NCBI GenBank assembly: GCA_963966185.1
Contig: CAWZYM010000010.1
Coordinates: 714,501-778,500, forward strand
Direction: 5' to 3'
Source: Rhabditoides inermis
Lineage: Eukaryota > Nematoda > Chromadorea > Rhabditida > Rhabditidae
Length of the DNA: 64,000 bases
How positions within the stretch are numbered: position 1 is the first letter of the stretch; each line of letters starts with the position of its first letter. The notes under the pieces are model-generated. The model searched no databases, was not told the DNA's origin, and saw only the letters and a program-made list of their open reading frames with translations. Below are positions 1 to 12,728 of the stretch, piece after piece. The translations under genes and the position numbers were made by a program.

Positions 1-9
1 ACTTTCCAG

Positions 10-216
10 TCTGGTATCCGGGCTGCTCTTCCCGACCTCAATCAACAAACCATCGGTGTCATATTCACAGACAGCATCGTGGGTGGTCTCTCTCTCTCTC
101 TCGCACTCCCTCTCCCTCTCACCATGTCCTTTTAGGGTATCATTGGCGTGCCGAAGATGACTTGTATGAAGAACAACGCCAATTCCGTAATCAATTTCAG
201 CCTTGCTAGGGTGTGA
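10..216 (+). CDS. 3' end of an unrecognised gene (last two exons)
   Basis: Two exons are visible, 10-78 and 136-216. The first follows a TTTCCAG acceptor and ends at ATC|GTGGGT. The second follows CCTTTTAG and ends in TGA at 214-216. Together they encode about 49 C-terminal residues, beginning SGIRAALPDLN and ending VINFSLARV. The reading frame is continuous across the junction with this donor choice; a donor 4 bases later would shift frame. The rest of the gene lies left of the window. I do not recognise the family. An AATAAA at 343-348 is a plausible poly(A) signal. The gene converges on flightless-1. Confidence 0.5.
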
Positions 217-342
217 AGAAATGTGTTGCTTTGAACTTGAAGTAGTAACTAGTAATATATGCCATCAAAGATGAATATGTACCTGAATTATAAATGAATG
301 TTACAAATTATAATTGAACTGTCCACTAATGGAGCGCGTACA

Positions 343-358
343 AATAAAATACTTTATT
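343..358. terminator. Overlapping convergent poly(A) signals
   Basis: AATAAA at 343-348 on the + strand and AATAAA on the - strand (TTTATT at 353-358) lie within 16 bp. The first would serve the gene ending at 216. The second would serve flightless-1, whose stop codon is at 622. Assignment is inferred from position only. Confidence 0.5.
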
Positions 359-621
359 TCATGAAAATAGATAAAACGTAACAAAAAAGACACGGTCAAA
401 CTATGCACTGTACACCAATGAGACAGATCGAAGCTAAGTTGCGTATGCAAATTGAGAGAATTAACCAAAAGCGTGAGTGTCAACCCAAATTCAGGTGCAG
501 TAAGGCTCAGAGTGAGCTGAAATTGAGCGGCCGCACCCCCAATACTCGTATAGTACATCGAACGAAAAACATAGCACTAGTTTGAAGAAACCACCAACGC
601 CGCTCTCACTCGCGCGGGTAT

Positions 622-2539
622 TCACTCTCCCGCCGGCACCTTGTGCTTGCCCCATGCGTGGAAGCACTTCTTGAAGCGCTTCGTCTCGCGGCCCTTGAGC
701 GACGCCATCAGCTTGCGCGGACGGTCCTGCTGCCGCATGCGGAGGTGCGCCACGTACACCTCAACACACACCTGGTCAAATCTGTTCTCAAGTAGACGCC
801 AAAAACAAGTTGGTGGTGAAAGACTCTCAGTAAGTTATCACAAAGTGACTTTTATATCATAAAGCCGTTTTTTATTCGGTGCGCCACGTACACTATTAGA
901 AAGTGACTTTTGCAAAAAGAAGACACCGGTTTTTGCCAAACAGTCCCTTATTTTTTTCAAAAAACCCGGGATTCTACCTTCCTGCCTTTCTGCGTAATAG
1001 CCTGGCCCGTCCCCGTCTGGCCTGCCCTCCTCTCACCTGTGCAGCCTTGTATGCCAGCTTCACCTCCACTTCGCTCGCTCGGCTGCCGATCCACAGGAAC
1101 ACTATCGTGCCATTGTCCAGCAGCATGATGTCATCGTCATCCAAGTCATCCTGAAGAGAAACATATTAGACTATCATTTCCCCTCCTTTTCATCCCAATT
1201 CTCTCCACCTCTTTTTTTGAGAAATGTACCAACAGAACCGCTCTCTAATTCAGAGAGGAAAGGATTTCAGAGAATGCGGAAGGCAAGGTTGCAAGTTGCA
1301 AGAATGCTGGATGAAGAGGAGCGGCACTCGCCTGGCAAAAGTCGACCGTCTTCTCGGACACGGCAAAGTAGCCCTTCTCGTTGGTGCACCGGAACAGGCG
1401 GGTGTACGCCACAAAGTCACCGTCCTGCTCATAGCTCTGAAAGAAAGACATAGAAAACGACGCAACACGATGTTTGCGTTTAGTCAGGAGTCAGGATATA
1501 GCGAGTCTGGGCGAGTCTGGATAAATGATTGATTGATGTTTGCAATAACAACACATGAACATGCCAGATGTAATGATGTAAAACGCTATACGACAGCCCT
1601 GAGGCTCCAGATGAATAGTGAAGAGAGATGGAGAAGGGAACTGATGAAAAAGAGAGAGATGGTGTAAAGCAGACTCGACTGGCCTTCTTGCCGCCGAGGT
1701 AGTCCCAGAACTCGTCGCTCTCCTCTCCCTCCTGCACCACTTCCACCGGGAACTTCTCGTCGTCCCGGTTGATCATCTCCTCCGCCACCTGAAAAAGTTC
1801 ACTTTTACGAAATCCAGAATATCAAATGGGCGGTTGGGATCAGAGGGCGTGGTAAGACGTACTGATCCAGTCAAAAGTTGATGCGGAATCGCAAACGTGA
1901 TACTTTCAAACAAATACGTTCGACAATACGTGATACGTTCAAAACAAATATCACTCCTAAAAACCTAAAGATAGTCGTAGGGAACTATTTTCTTGACTCC
2001 GGGTCGGTGGTGGCTCAAACGAATCAGATGACAGGATTCTAAACCGTTTGATCCACCTCCTCCTCCTCCCCTCTCCACTCACCGTCTGTATCACCTGCCG
2101 ATCGTGCGGATCCGAGTGCTTCCCGATCCACACATAGATCACTCCCGGCTCTTCCGGAGTCGGCACGCGGTTCGGGGCGCGCAGAATGTGACAGAAGGCA
2201 GAGTTGAGCCCGCACGCCCTGCAATCGCCCGGTTCTTCCGCTCTTCACAAACCATCCACACAGGAATGTGTGCTACCAGGCTACCCATAATTGTATGTCG
2301 GAATCAGGCAGGTACACACTCACCTGGCATCGATCTGTATGGTGCGGGTGCAGGCGATGGATCCGTTGGCTCGCATCTGGAACAGCTCGGGCCACTTGCC
2401 GCCGAGGTTGCGAGTGAGTCCGCGACGACCGCGACGGATCACAAACTTCTTGTTAAAGTGCGAGAGAAACTTGTGGTTCTCCTGCTGCTGGTGCATGCGC
2501 ACCACCTGCAACCACAGTACCTTCTCTCTCCCCCCTCTT

Positions 2540-2585
<46 letters not shown>

Positions 2586-5500
2586 AGCTTCTGCACTTCT
2601 GCTGCTGAGGGACCAGCCACGGACGCGGCCGGACCCAAGTCATTTGCCAACTACCCGATACCAATTCTACCCTATCCGATATCAATTCTAAACACCCAAT
2701 GTCATACGATTAGAGATGAATCTTTTAAATCAAAACTCCCCCCTCTCTCCCCTCTCCCCCCCCCCTCCCTCTCTCACCTCGAGCTTGTCCTTGAACATCT
2801 TGATGAACGTGTTCTGTAGGGAGAAAGTGAAGTGGAGCCAGCCCATGTTGGTCGCGTCGCGGCCCTGCCAGAAGTACACCACACACTTGAAGTCGTTCTG
2901 AAACAGACTAATACATATCCCTCCCTCTTCTCTCTCTATCTCTCTCTCCCTCCCTCTCCCTCTCCTTCCCTCTCCCTCCTCTCCTCTCCCTCCCTCCTCT
3001 CCCTCTCCCCCCACCTCCTCCTCCTCCATCTCGTCGTCACTCCCAGCCTGGCTGTCATAGTCCGGCAGCACCTCGTAGCGGCACAGAAACACGTAGCAGT
3101 CCATCGTGTAGAACGTGCCAAACTCGTGCTCGGGCAGCTTCAGGAACTTCTTGCCCTCCTGAAAAGGGCATGCTCTCTCCTCCCTCTCTTTCTCTCTCTC
3201 TCTCTTTTTTTTTTGCCTTATTGCCCTCCTGAAAAGGGCATCAATAAATCAAGGACCGTTTATACTACATATCGCGTCAACTTGACGCGCATTAAAGTTG
3301 ACGCATCGCGTCAAAGTGACATCACTTTTCCTTTGTTCTTTTGACGCACGCGATGCGTCAACTTGTGTAGTATAAACAGCCCTTCAATCATTTACCCACA
3401 ATCGCTCTATATCCTGAATCCTGACTATACAATAAATCCATACGGTACATCACAAGAGCTAAGCTTTCTCTCGCCCTCACTCACCAGCACAAAGCTCTCG
3501 ATGAGCTCCAGGTCCTCGTTGCACTCTGTCATCAGCTGCTCGCTGTCCTCGTGGCACATGGCGGGCTGTCGGTCCAGGAACAGACACGCCAGATCCGTCT
3601 TGATCGGCTCGCGCTGCATGATCACCTGCAACACAATTGTCAGAATCTGCGAGTTCGCCCTTGGCATCCGGCCAGCAACCGCAACGCGCGGCTATTGAAC
3701 ACGCGACGCGTCCCGCGCTCTTTCTAGTACTCTCTACACTATGACCGTGGGAAGAGAAAAGTTGACGGCAACACTTTACGATTGCGTTTTTAAAATGATT
3801 AATGCATAATATGAAAACATAAAGCATTTGATCTACCCCACAGTACAGAGCGTGTCTTATTTCGAATACATGAAACATGAAAACCCACCTTGACATCGGC
3901 TCCCCGCCGCTGCACCGAGTCAGCAGTGCGCGTAAAGTCGCACGGCACAATGTCGTCCCAGCCGACAAACTTGCACTTGAACATGGTCGACTCTTCGCCC
4001 TCCACCTCTCGGGAGACGGTCGTGTACGACGGGCGGTCGAGCATCTCCTTCAGCTCCGTCACCATCTTGTGGCCCGCCATCTGCAACAAGAGAGAGAGGT
4101 AAGAATGAATTCGTTACAGAATTTACAGAATTTACAAAAAAATAAAACATTTTGAAATCTGGAAGTCTGGAAAAAAGGAAGATGAAGAGTGAGCAGATGG
4201 AAAGGAAGAGGTGCGAGTAGAGTAGAAGAGATCTGTGAAAAAGAGCAAGCAAGGGGCTACATGACGAAAAAGTCAAAATCAGAATCAACCAACCTTGAGG
4301 AGTCGGTTCGCCTTCTTGCCCGTCCACACAAAGATATCCGAGGTGCAGTCGAGAATGTAGACGTCCTTCGTCTTCAGCATGTCCTTCAATCACATACGTT
4401 GAATGACGTCATAGAATGAATAATTGTCTTAGAAAACGCACCTGCTTGCACTTGCCCTGCGGCAGCTCCAACTGGGGCAGCTCCAGGAAGCCCATGCCCA
4501 TCTTGACGTGGTATAACCTGCAAGAATCCTCTCTCACTCTCTCCTCCCTCTCCATCCCTCTCTCCCCACCGCTTCCTCTCCGGCTGGAAGTCCAGCGGCA
4601 CATGCTCGACAATCGGCTCGTGCGGTCTGCCGGGCGCGCCATACAGTGCCATCCAGAACTCTTCCGGGGTGCGCATCTCATTGCACTCCTGGATCTCCGA
4701 GTGACCCTTGCGGTCGTTCTTGTTCAGACGCACCGCGAACAGGCGAGCCTTGTTCGCCACAGTGATCTGCAATCACTCAGTGAGATGAGAGAGAGACAGA
4801 CAGAGAGACAGAGACAGACAGAGACAGATAGATAGAGAGATACGAGATATACGAGAAAGAAAGACAGAGAGCGAGAGAGAAAGAGACAGAGAGAGAGAGA
4901 GAGACATAGTGAGAGGTGCGCGTACCCTGGCCTTGCGTCCACTCCATATCCACATCTCCTTTCCGCAGTCGAGCAGGAACACAAACCGCGGATCGAGCGA
5001 CTCAGCCGTCACCGGAACCGGCTCCATCTCCACAGCCGTGCCGTTCACCGAAGCGCGGTACAGTCTGAACAAAGCTCCGCCCTCTTCATCCCGCCCCTTT
5101 CATCCCCCTCACCTCGTCACATGCGCCTGCTTGACGACCGCATAGAAGCCGCTCTCGGTGCGCGCGCCCTCAATGTAGGTGATGCTCTCTCCAAAGAGCG
5201 ACAGGAACTCGTCGCTCTCGTCGTTCATCTCCTCGCGAATGGTGCGCGTGTCGGCGTTGAGATGGTCCCTTAGGCCGACCGCGTGCACTGCCGCACACAT
5301 GCCCTTGTCGAGCGACGCCTTCTCGCCGATCCAGTAGTAGATCTGGTGCTTGAGCGACGTCGACTCCTGGAAGTCAAAGTCAAACGTTAATCCACAATCG
5401 CGTTTCATGAACATAAAATACAAAGTACACATGCATGAGAAGACGTCGACTCCTAGAAATCAACCATGTTCGCTTGGCGGTACTGTATGAAGGAAGCTTT

Positions 5501-8500
5501 CCTCTATATCAACTTGCAATCTACACTTGATGGCATGAAGCTAGAATAAGTTGACTTACTACTGTGTCTCTCATCTTTCCTCATAATGACTACAGTAACG
5601 CACAGACTCCGTCCCTCCAAGCCCCGCCCACTGACCCGCCACGAGTGTAGGATGAGGTAGCTGTCCTCGTCGTGGAACTGTCCAATCAGTACTTCGTCGA
5701 GCGGCATCGGATAGAACTTCTCAATCTCCCACACAAACAGGCCCTCGTCCTCGCCCACACCATCCTGCAACGAGGCAGTCTCTCTCTTCCCCTCCCTCCC
5801 CCTCTCTCTTTTTCCCTCTCCCCCCTCTCTCTCTCTCTCCCTCCCCTCCCTCTCTCTCTCTCCTCTCTCTCCCTCCCCTCCCTCTCCTCTCTCCCGTTAT
5901 GTTTCCATCGTCTCTCTCTCTCTCTGCTCTCTCTTTCTCCCTCCCCCTCCTCCTCCCTCTTCCTTCCCCCCCCCCTCACATCGTCGAATATCTCCGAGTA
6001 GTCGATCTGTTTCCTCCGGCTGTTCACGCCGGCCTTCCAGTCCCTGGCGCTCTTGTTCGCCTGCACCTCCTTTTCCTCCCTCTCCTTCTCCGCCAGCGCC
6101 GCCGCCGCGCCCGCAATCTTCGTCATGCCCTCGATCACCTGGGAGAAGAGAGATTCACTCAACACATGAACAGATCAGAGACATGCACAGACGCAGCGAC
6201 TAAGACACAGACTGACACAGCAGGTCGATGCTCATAAGGCCCGAATATACTGACGATGACGCTTGACGCGCGCGTCAAACCCCGTGCAAAAGATACGGCC
6301 CGTTTATACTACAAATCGCGTCAACTTTGACGCGATGCGCAGCAGGTCAATTTTCAATGATTACCGTAGCAAGCGCGGTCACTCGAGAGCGCGAAAAAGA
6401 ATGATACTATTTAACGTTGGTAGCAACTTTGCATGAAGGGTCAGATATGACTGTTCGATTCTTGGCGTTTAGTGTTATCAGTTAACAGTAACCGTCTCCC
6501 ACCCACCTTGCTAGCCTCGGCCTCGTCGGCCTGATGCCTTCTGCGACGCAGAAACTCCTTCCGCCGCGCAACCGGGTCCTGCCACGAAAACATGATTCGA
6601 CAGTAATCAGGATAATGCCCACCTTGTGGCTGGAGACGAGCGACGATTGCGAGGAGGCGGCCGACTGACCAGAAGCGAGACGTCTCTGAAATCGAGGAGA
6701 AAGTTGGATGGAGAGCAGAAGGTAGGAGACCGCACAACGACCGGGAACAAAACCATACACGACTTGTCTCGTCCCATTCTCGCCCACTTTCGTTCTCTCC
6801 ACTCCCACATCTCTCTCACTCACTCTCTTCTTCCTTTCGCTCTTCTCTCACTTCCGCTCACACAATAGAATGTTGTGAAAGCAATACATGCTGTCAAAAA
6901 GAAGAAACGCAAGCAAAACAACACAGTGGTTCAGTGAAAAAAGTGAAATATAGCACGATACAAACCTGTGCGTCAAGCGAAAAGTCAATGTTGTAGAAGG
7001 CTAGTTTTTTCGCTGCCTCATTCGGCTTCGGTGGCATCACCAGGTCGGGGTTGCTGCAATCGATAAATCAATCCATCAATCAATCAATAATGCCAATCAA
7101 TCGATACTCACTCTGACAACTCGAGCTCTTTGAGCGCCGGCAGCAGGTGGATTCCGTCAGGCAGGGTGATGAGCTTGTTGTGGTTGAGGCGCAGTCGCTG
7201 CAGATTCACACACCTGCAAGTAGACAGTGCATTGAGAGAGGGGGGGGAGAGAGTGCTGGAATCGATAGCGGCCACTTTCTGTCACTTTGACTTTGACACC
7301 CCCGCAGACAGTGTCTACGGAACTACTGATAATGAGGGATGAATCATGAATCATGAATCAGATAGATAGTCTCACCTGCTCACTCCTTCCGGAATCAGCT
7401 CGAGTTGATTCGAGGACAGGTGGAGCACCTGCAGCTGAACCAGCTTCCCGATTCCCGACGGAATACCTAGGATACCGAAATGGTGAATTTATAGTTCTGA
7501 TGAATGAATTCGCATTTGTACTTGTCAGAATATGCACGCATCGATATTAAGTGCTACTTAAATCGAGTCAGAGAATCACTTTTGCGATTCCAAAGGAGCA
7601 TTTGATTTGAAGAACAGAACAGAACTTATAGAATCGAACAATTGTTCCTAAATCATCATGATTTCGTATAGATACGTGTGAGGATCATGCGTCTGATTCG
7701 AATCTGATTTGAACTACACATTGCAACGCACCCTCGAAGCATAGCTTGTTGTTGTTGGCGTATAGCTTCTTGAGGCGGACGAGTCTGACGAGGCCGTCGG
7801 GAAGCGCCGCGAGCTCGTTGCCGGACACGTTCAACGACTCCATCTGCTCCCACTCGCCCTCGCACAAATCGATCACGCCGATCTGAAAAAAGTTGATATT
7901 GTTGTATATCCGCCAGAATCCGACAATGTTAGCATGATGATCTGATAGCACATCATACAATTCTAACTATTCTTTACTGTAGAATTGTATGGGGTCGTTG
8001 CAGAGGATTCAGCTGCAACAGCAACGACCACATACAATTATACAGTAGGGAATCGACCCTGGCTGGAATAAAAGTGGCCCTCTCTTGCAATTTCTATTCA
8101 TCCGACATCCGATGCGTACCTTGTTCGCGCTGAGGTCGAGTCGCTTGAGCTGCTTCAGTCTGAGCAGCTGATTCGGTACGCTCGGCAGGTCGTTCTCCGC
8201 CAAATCCACCTCCTACAACATACATCCGTGTACAAAACACAAAACACAAGTGGCATAACACATACCGATAGGTGTTTGAGCTCCTCCAGCTCAGACAAGT
8301 TGTCGAGGGTGCGATTTGTGTTTCTCAAATGCAGCACGCGCAAAGCAGTCATACTGAAAATCGGAAAATCAAATCAATCAATACGTATTTCATATCCCCT
8401 TCATACTCCCAGCCCACACACACATTTCGACACTGATCCGTTCGGGGCGAAAAAACGTATTCGTCACATGTGGAGGAGTGTGTTGTGTGCTAACAAGCCC

Positions 8501-8512
8501 CGTTCCATCCTC

Positions 8513-8568
<56 letters not shown>

Positions 8569-9580
8569 TCTCCCATTAGTCATCGATTGTGACCATGCGA
8601 TGTGAATCATGCACTTTCCAGCATCCCTATCGCCCACAACAACAAAAAACTGTACAGTACTTGTATACATTGATTCCATCAATCAATAATGAAACACGAA
8701 CCTGGGCAACTGCTTGACTTGGAAGTGGTGCAGGGGGTTGTTCGAGAGTTTCAACACCTGAATAGTGTTGTATGTCAATCAATCGATCGATCAATATGTT
8801 ACCTGTAGCATAGTGAGCCTGCGGATCTGCGGGGGAAGCATGTCTATGCGGTTGTTGCTCAAATCGAGATGCAACAAGTCGATCAGGTTCGAGAATACCT
8901 GTAAATCCGATAATGAAACAATGTATCCGATCAACAACACATAAATCGTTAACACACTCACCTGATTGGGGATTGATTCGATGTTGTTGAATGAGAGATT
9001 GAGGACAATCGCGAGTTTCGCGTACTCCATATTGGGAGGAACCTCAACATTCATTGTGGGTCAAATGTTATTAATGAACATCCTGAACATACTCACCTCT
9101 CGCAGCTGGTTGTGGCTGAAGTCAATGATGGTGAGATCCTTCATCTTGAACACGTCCGTCGGAATACCCGCCGTCTTGATCTGCAACACTCAGCGTTTCA
9201 GTGAAAATCTTCATCAGAACGAAACGTACGCATGTAAGTACGAGGACTAAACGTACGTTGTTGTGGCGGACGATGACGGAGCGCAGCCGGGGCAGATCGG
9301 AGAGCTCGCCGTGGACGGAGGTCAGAGTATTCCTCGACATCTGCAGGTGCTCCAGGTTCGTCAGCCGCGACAGCTCGTCCGGCACGCGCTCCAGATTCGC
9401 GCGGTTCAGCTTCAGCCACGTCATCTGCGTGCACAGCTCCATCTCGTTGGGGAACCGATCGCCCTGAAAATAGTGGTATTGTTTACGTATTATATTACGA
9501 AAACAAACAAATAAACAAACCGAAAAGTCATTTCGGGAAAAGTCGATTCCCTTGACGAACGAAAGAACGCCGGTCGACAT
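622..9580 (-). CDS. FLII: Flightless-1 (LRR plus gelsolin-repeat actin regulator)
   Basis: I can join 31 exons into an open frame of 1257 residues (the human protein is about 1270). First exon 9521-9580 ([18 protein letters not shown]), last 622-771. The N-terminal third (9463 to about 7053) is leucine-rich repeats of the LxxLxLxxN type, e.g. [12 protein letters not shown] and [13 protein letters not shown] charged linker follows (6138-5980, rich in K/E). Exons from 5764 onward are gelsolin-like repeats ([47 protein letters not shown]). The C-terminus reads [14 protein letters not shown]. Flightless-1 binds and remodels actin and acts in cytoskeleton and nuclear receptor contexts (family knowledge). 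Exons: 9257-9463, 9097-9180, 8962-9042, 8803-8898, 8702-8757, 8266-8353, 8120-8212, 7732-7882, 7376-7466, 7112-7213, 6966-7053, 6623-6685, 6507-6578, 5980-6138, 5636-5764, 5113-5366, 4926-5064, 4570-4766, 4442-4517, 4294-4383, 3889-4080, 3485-3625, 3015-3158, 2778-2897, 2324-2505, 2083-2218, 1675-1788, 1332-1436, 1037-1150. The 1332 boundary uses a GC donor; the 1675 donor (GTCTGC) is weak. Confidence 0.93.
3252..3383. mobile_element. 132-bp MITE in a flightless-1 intron
   Basis: The ends are inverted repeats: AGGACCGTTTATACTACA on the left, and on the right AGGGCTGTTTATACTACA when read on the - strand. Both flanks carry TCA (3249-3251 and 3384-3386), a likely 3-bp target duplication. The interior contains several ATCGCGTCAAC/GTTGACGCG blocks in both orientations. 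No coding capacity. The AGG..CC end and 3-bp duplication resemble PIF/Harbinger-type elements, which is an inference. Confidence 0.7.
3385..3470 (+). repeat. Dispersed repeat, copy 1 of family A
   Basis: About 80 bp here match 22990-23075: both contain TCAATCATTTA, then ATCG(C)TATATCCTGA, CTGACTATACAA and CATACGGTACA, ending in GAGCTAAGC or GGGCTAAGC. A shorter relative is at 52105-52150. None overlaps an exon. No terminal inverted repeats are evident. Confidence 0.6.
6237..6350. mobile_element. MITE fragments in a flightless-1 intron
   Basis: The stretch starts AGGCCCGAATATACTGACG, then has GTGCAAAAGAT as in the MITE at 48622, and at 6298 restarts with GGCCCGTTTATACTACA as in the MITE at 3252. 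It looks like two related element ends joined or nested, without a clear right end. Confidence 0.45.
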
Positions 9581-10233
9581 GTTTGCAGGGGGACGACTAA
9601 CAAGTAACGGCTATCATGCGAAAATATCTGAAATGAGGATATGCAAATATGAACAAGGAAAACAGAGAGGGCAATGCATCAAAGAACAAACAAACAAAAC
9701 ATATGGTATTAAAAGCTGACACGCTCCGAGGTGACACAAACATTTGCGTAAAAACCGTAACCACATCTAACTGGAGCGCACAAATAGTCGCTGCGGTAGG
9801 TAAAATGTTTTATAACTGACAAATATCGAAGCGAACGCAAGCAATTACTACGATCGGAATCAATATTGACGCGTGTCTGGGGCTGCACGTTTTATTGTTA
9901 CTGCATCACCCGCACGCAGACTTCACTCGGATACACTCACACGCATCACATTACAACACAAAGGAAGAACACGAGGGGCGAGGCTGAGAGGATTTGGAAA
10001 CACTGCCCGCCTACCTATACCAATAACCATACACGCATCACACATTCGGGCAAGAAACATCTAGCAACGGGGGCTCGGGGGGCGAGCTCGCGTCGAGTGC
10101 CCTGTCCACTCGCACTGTGTAAACCGAGAGAGGGAGGGAGGGAGTGGGTGGCGGGAGGAGGGCGCAGAGAGAGGAAGGGATCTGGCGGATCTCTCTCTCT
10201 CTCTCTTGATCTCTCACCACTCCTCACACTACG
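9581..10233. promoter_or_regulatory. Divergent intergenic region, flightless-1 / methyltransferase
   Basis: This 653-bp space separates the start codons of two genes transcribed away from each other. It must hold both promoters and 5'UTRs. I see no TATA box at a convincing distance for either gene. A (CT)n tract lies at 10190-10206, just upstream of the methyltransferase start codon. No ORF here is convincing. Confidence 0.45.
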
Positions 10234-10727
10234 ATGGCCGGCGATCGGGACGCGTCCGCCAGCGATGCCAACAACAAGGAGGTGAGCTTTTTTTTTCGTG
10301 CTTTCATAAAATTTCGATTTTAATATAGTTCGAGCCAGAGTGTTAGTTTTCGATTCACCTCTTCTGCAGTTTGAAATACGGTGCCATAACCGTCTGCCTC
10401 ACTAGTTTTTTGCGCTATTGCCGAGAGCTGACTCTCCGTCTTCCTTTGATCTACCCCACCGCGCGCAACTTACTGCGAGAATGAAACTATAAATAAAAAA
10501 TGATTTCATGCTTTCTTTGAGGTTCGAGGTTTGATTCCGATGCCTTCAAGGTTTGATTTGTTATTGTAAAGATTTAAAAAGAATACATATATGATTTTAA
10601 GGATGAGAAGGTGATGTGCGAGCCGGACTCACGTGAGCTGTGCGGGGCAGAGGAGCATAATGTCAAGGTAACCATACTTATCTTCTTCCAAGTAAAGGTT
10701 TGCACTGAGTGAATTGTCTCGATTACA

Positions 10728-10769
<42 letters not shown>

Positions 10770-12463
10770 ATCGCTCCATCTCAAGTTTATTACAAGCGGT
10801 GCGCCACACATACCTGTGAACAATGAGGTAGAATGTTCTAGAAAGCCAGCAATGCAAATCCACGATGACCGCATGACGGTGTGTCGTTTGCCTATCGGCT
10901 GACAAGGTGTTCGAGCTATGCTAACCAACTACAACTACTGTCACTATGCTGCGACACATCACCAAATCATTGGATTGTGTATTGTGGGATGTTGCGACAA
11001 CACCTGCCCGTTCAGTTCAACCCCACCGACTACCTGGAGTCGTTCTACAAATCAGCGACCGAGGACACCGCAATGCAGATCGTGCTTTTCTTCCTCCCAG
11101 GAATACTGTACCGACTGCCACAGAAGGTGGAGAGTGTGCTGGATCTCGGCGCTGGTGAGCGCGCGCTCTCTCTCTCTCTCCCTCCCTCCTACATCATCTC
11201 TTCCAGGTCCGACGGTGTACCTTCCTATCGCACTCCGTGATAGGGCCGAGAACATCTATACCTCGGATTACGCCCCCGCCAACAGGGACGCTCTACAGGC
11301 GTGGTGTGAGGACCGGTCAGTCAACTTCTTTCTTTCAAGATTTGAAAGATTTGAATATTTTGGCGTTTCATAAACATCGCGGTAGAAAAAATTTATGACC
11401 TTGGGTTATTACGATATGTGATTAGTTTGACCTAATTCGATTTCTTAGAATTACGGTATGCGAATAATTCGATCTGCTCAGCTCTACGTTCGACTGGACG
11501 AACGTGTGCAAGTGGCTCTCGTCGATCGAAGCATCCAACCAGACACCAGCTGACATGCAGAAACAGGCACGGGACAAGATGCGCGCCGTCCTCGAGGTAA
11601 TCAATAAATCAATAACGTCTTCCTAATCCATTTCACTCTTCGAAGCGCTATTCAATGAATCGATAATCAATCAATACTATCAGGTGAACGTGCACCACGA
11701 CAACGCGGTGGTGAAGGGCGCGCAGTGGAATCGGGGCGGCGTGGAGGTGCCGAAGCAGTTCGAGGTACGGCGTGACGTCATCTTCGCCATACATGACGTC
11801 ATAAACGATTAATTGATGACGTCATCAGGTGGTGACAACTGTGTTCTGTCTGGAGTACAGCTGCGAGGATCTGGAGGGGTACAATCGAGCGGTGCGCAAT
11901 GCCTGCTCACTCATCAAACCGGGCGGCTATCTGGTACGTCTCTCTCTCTCACCCCCTCTCTTTCACCCTGCCCCTCCAGGTACAAGGTGGTGTTCTGGAG
12001 GCGACCGACTACTCCTTTGGCGACACTCGCTTCAAGTGCCACAAGCTCTACAAGAACCACATCCTCAACTCTCTTGCCGTGAGTTTCAATGAAATATATA
12101 ACCGCTTCTTCCTATAAACCACGTGCGCGTGCCTTTGTTTCCACAGTGTGAAAAAAAAAAAGCCTTTATCGCAACCAGAGCGTCAGTCACCTGCGTCCCT
12201 TTGTTTGAGTGTCAGAGGCGCGAAGAGAGTACTGGAATAGAGAGAGCGCAGGCCGCGTCGCGTGCACAATGTCCGCGCGCTGCGGCGGCTGACGTGAGCC
12301 TGTACTGTACACCCACTCATTCAACATTCAAAAACAGTAAACAGTATTAAAACAGTATTGTAATGATATTCAGGCGAACGGGATGGCTACGAAGGACGAG
12401 GACGGCTACAAGTTCATCACTCACGACGAGATATTCATCCTCGTGGCCAAGAAGATCAAGTGA
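10234..12463 (+). CDS. NNMT/PNMT/INMT-family SAM-dependent methyltransferase
   Basis: Nine exons join to 283 residues: 10234-10281, 10602-10667, 11016-11154, 11207-11315, 11482-11596, 11684-11764, 11829-11933, 11980-12078, 12374-12463. The family start motif FNPTDYLESFYK is followed by the SAM-binding strand and loop VLDLGAGPTVY, then TSDYAPANRDALQAW, STFDWTNVCKW, a central VVTTVFCLEYSC and RNACSLIKPGGYLV, and a C-terminal FILVAKKIK. This order is that of nicotinamide, phenylethanolamine and indolethylamine N-methyltransferases, soluble enzymes that methylate small amines or nicotinamide with S-adenosylmethionine. Substrate cannot be told from sequence. The first two exons (about 38 residues) are poorly conserved. 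The start codon is the first ATG after the (CT)n tract. Confidence 0.88.
10340..10494 (+). repeat. Dispersed repeat, copy 1 of family B
   Basis: About 150 bp in the first methyltransferase intron match 61513-61668. Shared landmarks in order are ACGGT(G/A)CCATAACCGTC, TGCGC(G)CTATTGC, AGCTGACTCTCCGTCTT or AACTGACTCTCCGTCTT, GATCTACCCCACCGCGCG and CAACTTA(C/T)TGCGAG. Both copies are in the same orientation on the + strand. Confidence 0.7.
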
Positions 12464-12728
12464 ACACCTTCTTCCACATGTTTCCTTCGCTTTTTTTTTA
12501 CCTACCACGCTTTCACTGTAAATAAACAATTATTCGCATTGAACTAATATTCACGTGAAGTGAGTTTGTCACAGTTCGTCGAGCTACGTTTCGTCATACC
12601 TTTCGGCAACCAGATTGTCTCGGATGATCAAGCGATAGGCGATAGGGTGGTGACGCAACAAATACACAACCCCTTCTTTATCAGCGGTATCTAATCTCAT
12701 GTTATACCCATCTCTTGTCATTCACTCA
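12464..12728. other. Intergenic spacer
   Basis: Between the methyltransferase stop and the Ly6-protein start codon. AATAAA at 12521-12526 is a plausible poly(A) signal for the methyltransferase. I see no ORF, repeat or RNA gene. Confidence 0.4.

Noticed and set aside
5672..6237. Ser/Leu/Pro- or Arg/Glu-rich ORFs here and at 16217-16741, 30228-30813, 51576-52107, 60371-60871
   Set aside because: Products of (CT)n/(GA)n intron tracts; no family similarity and they overlap genuine exons in another frame.
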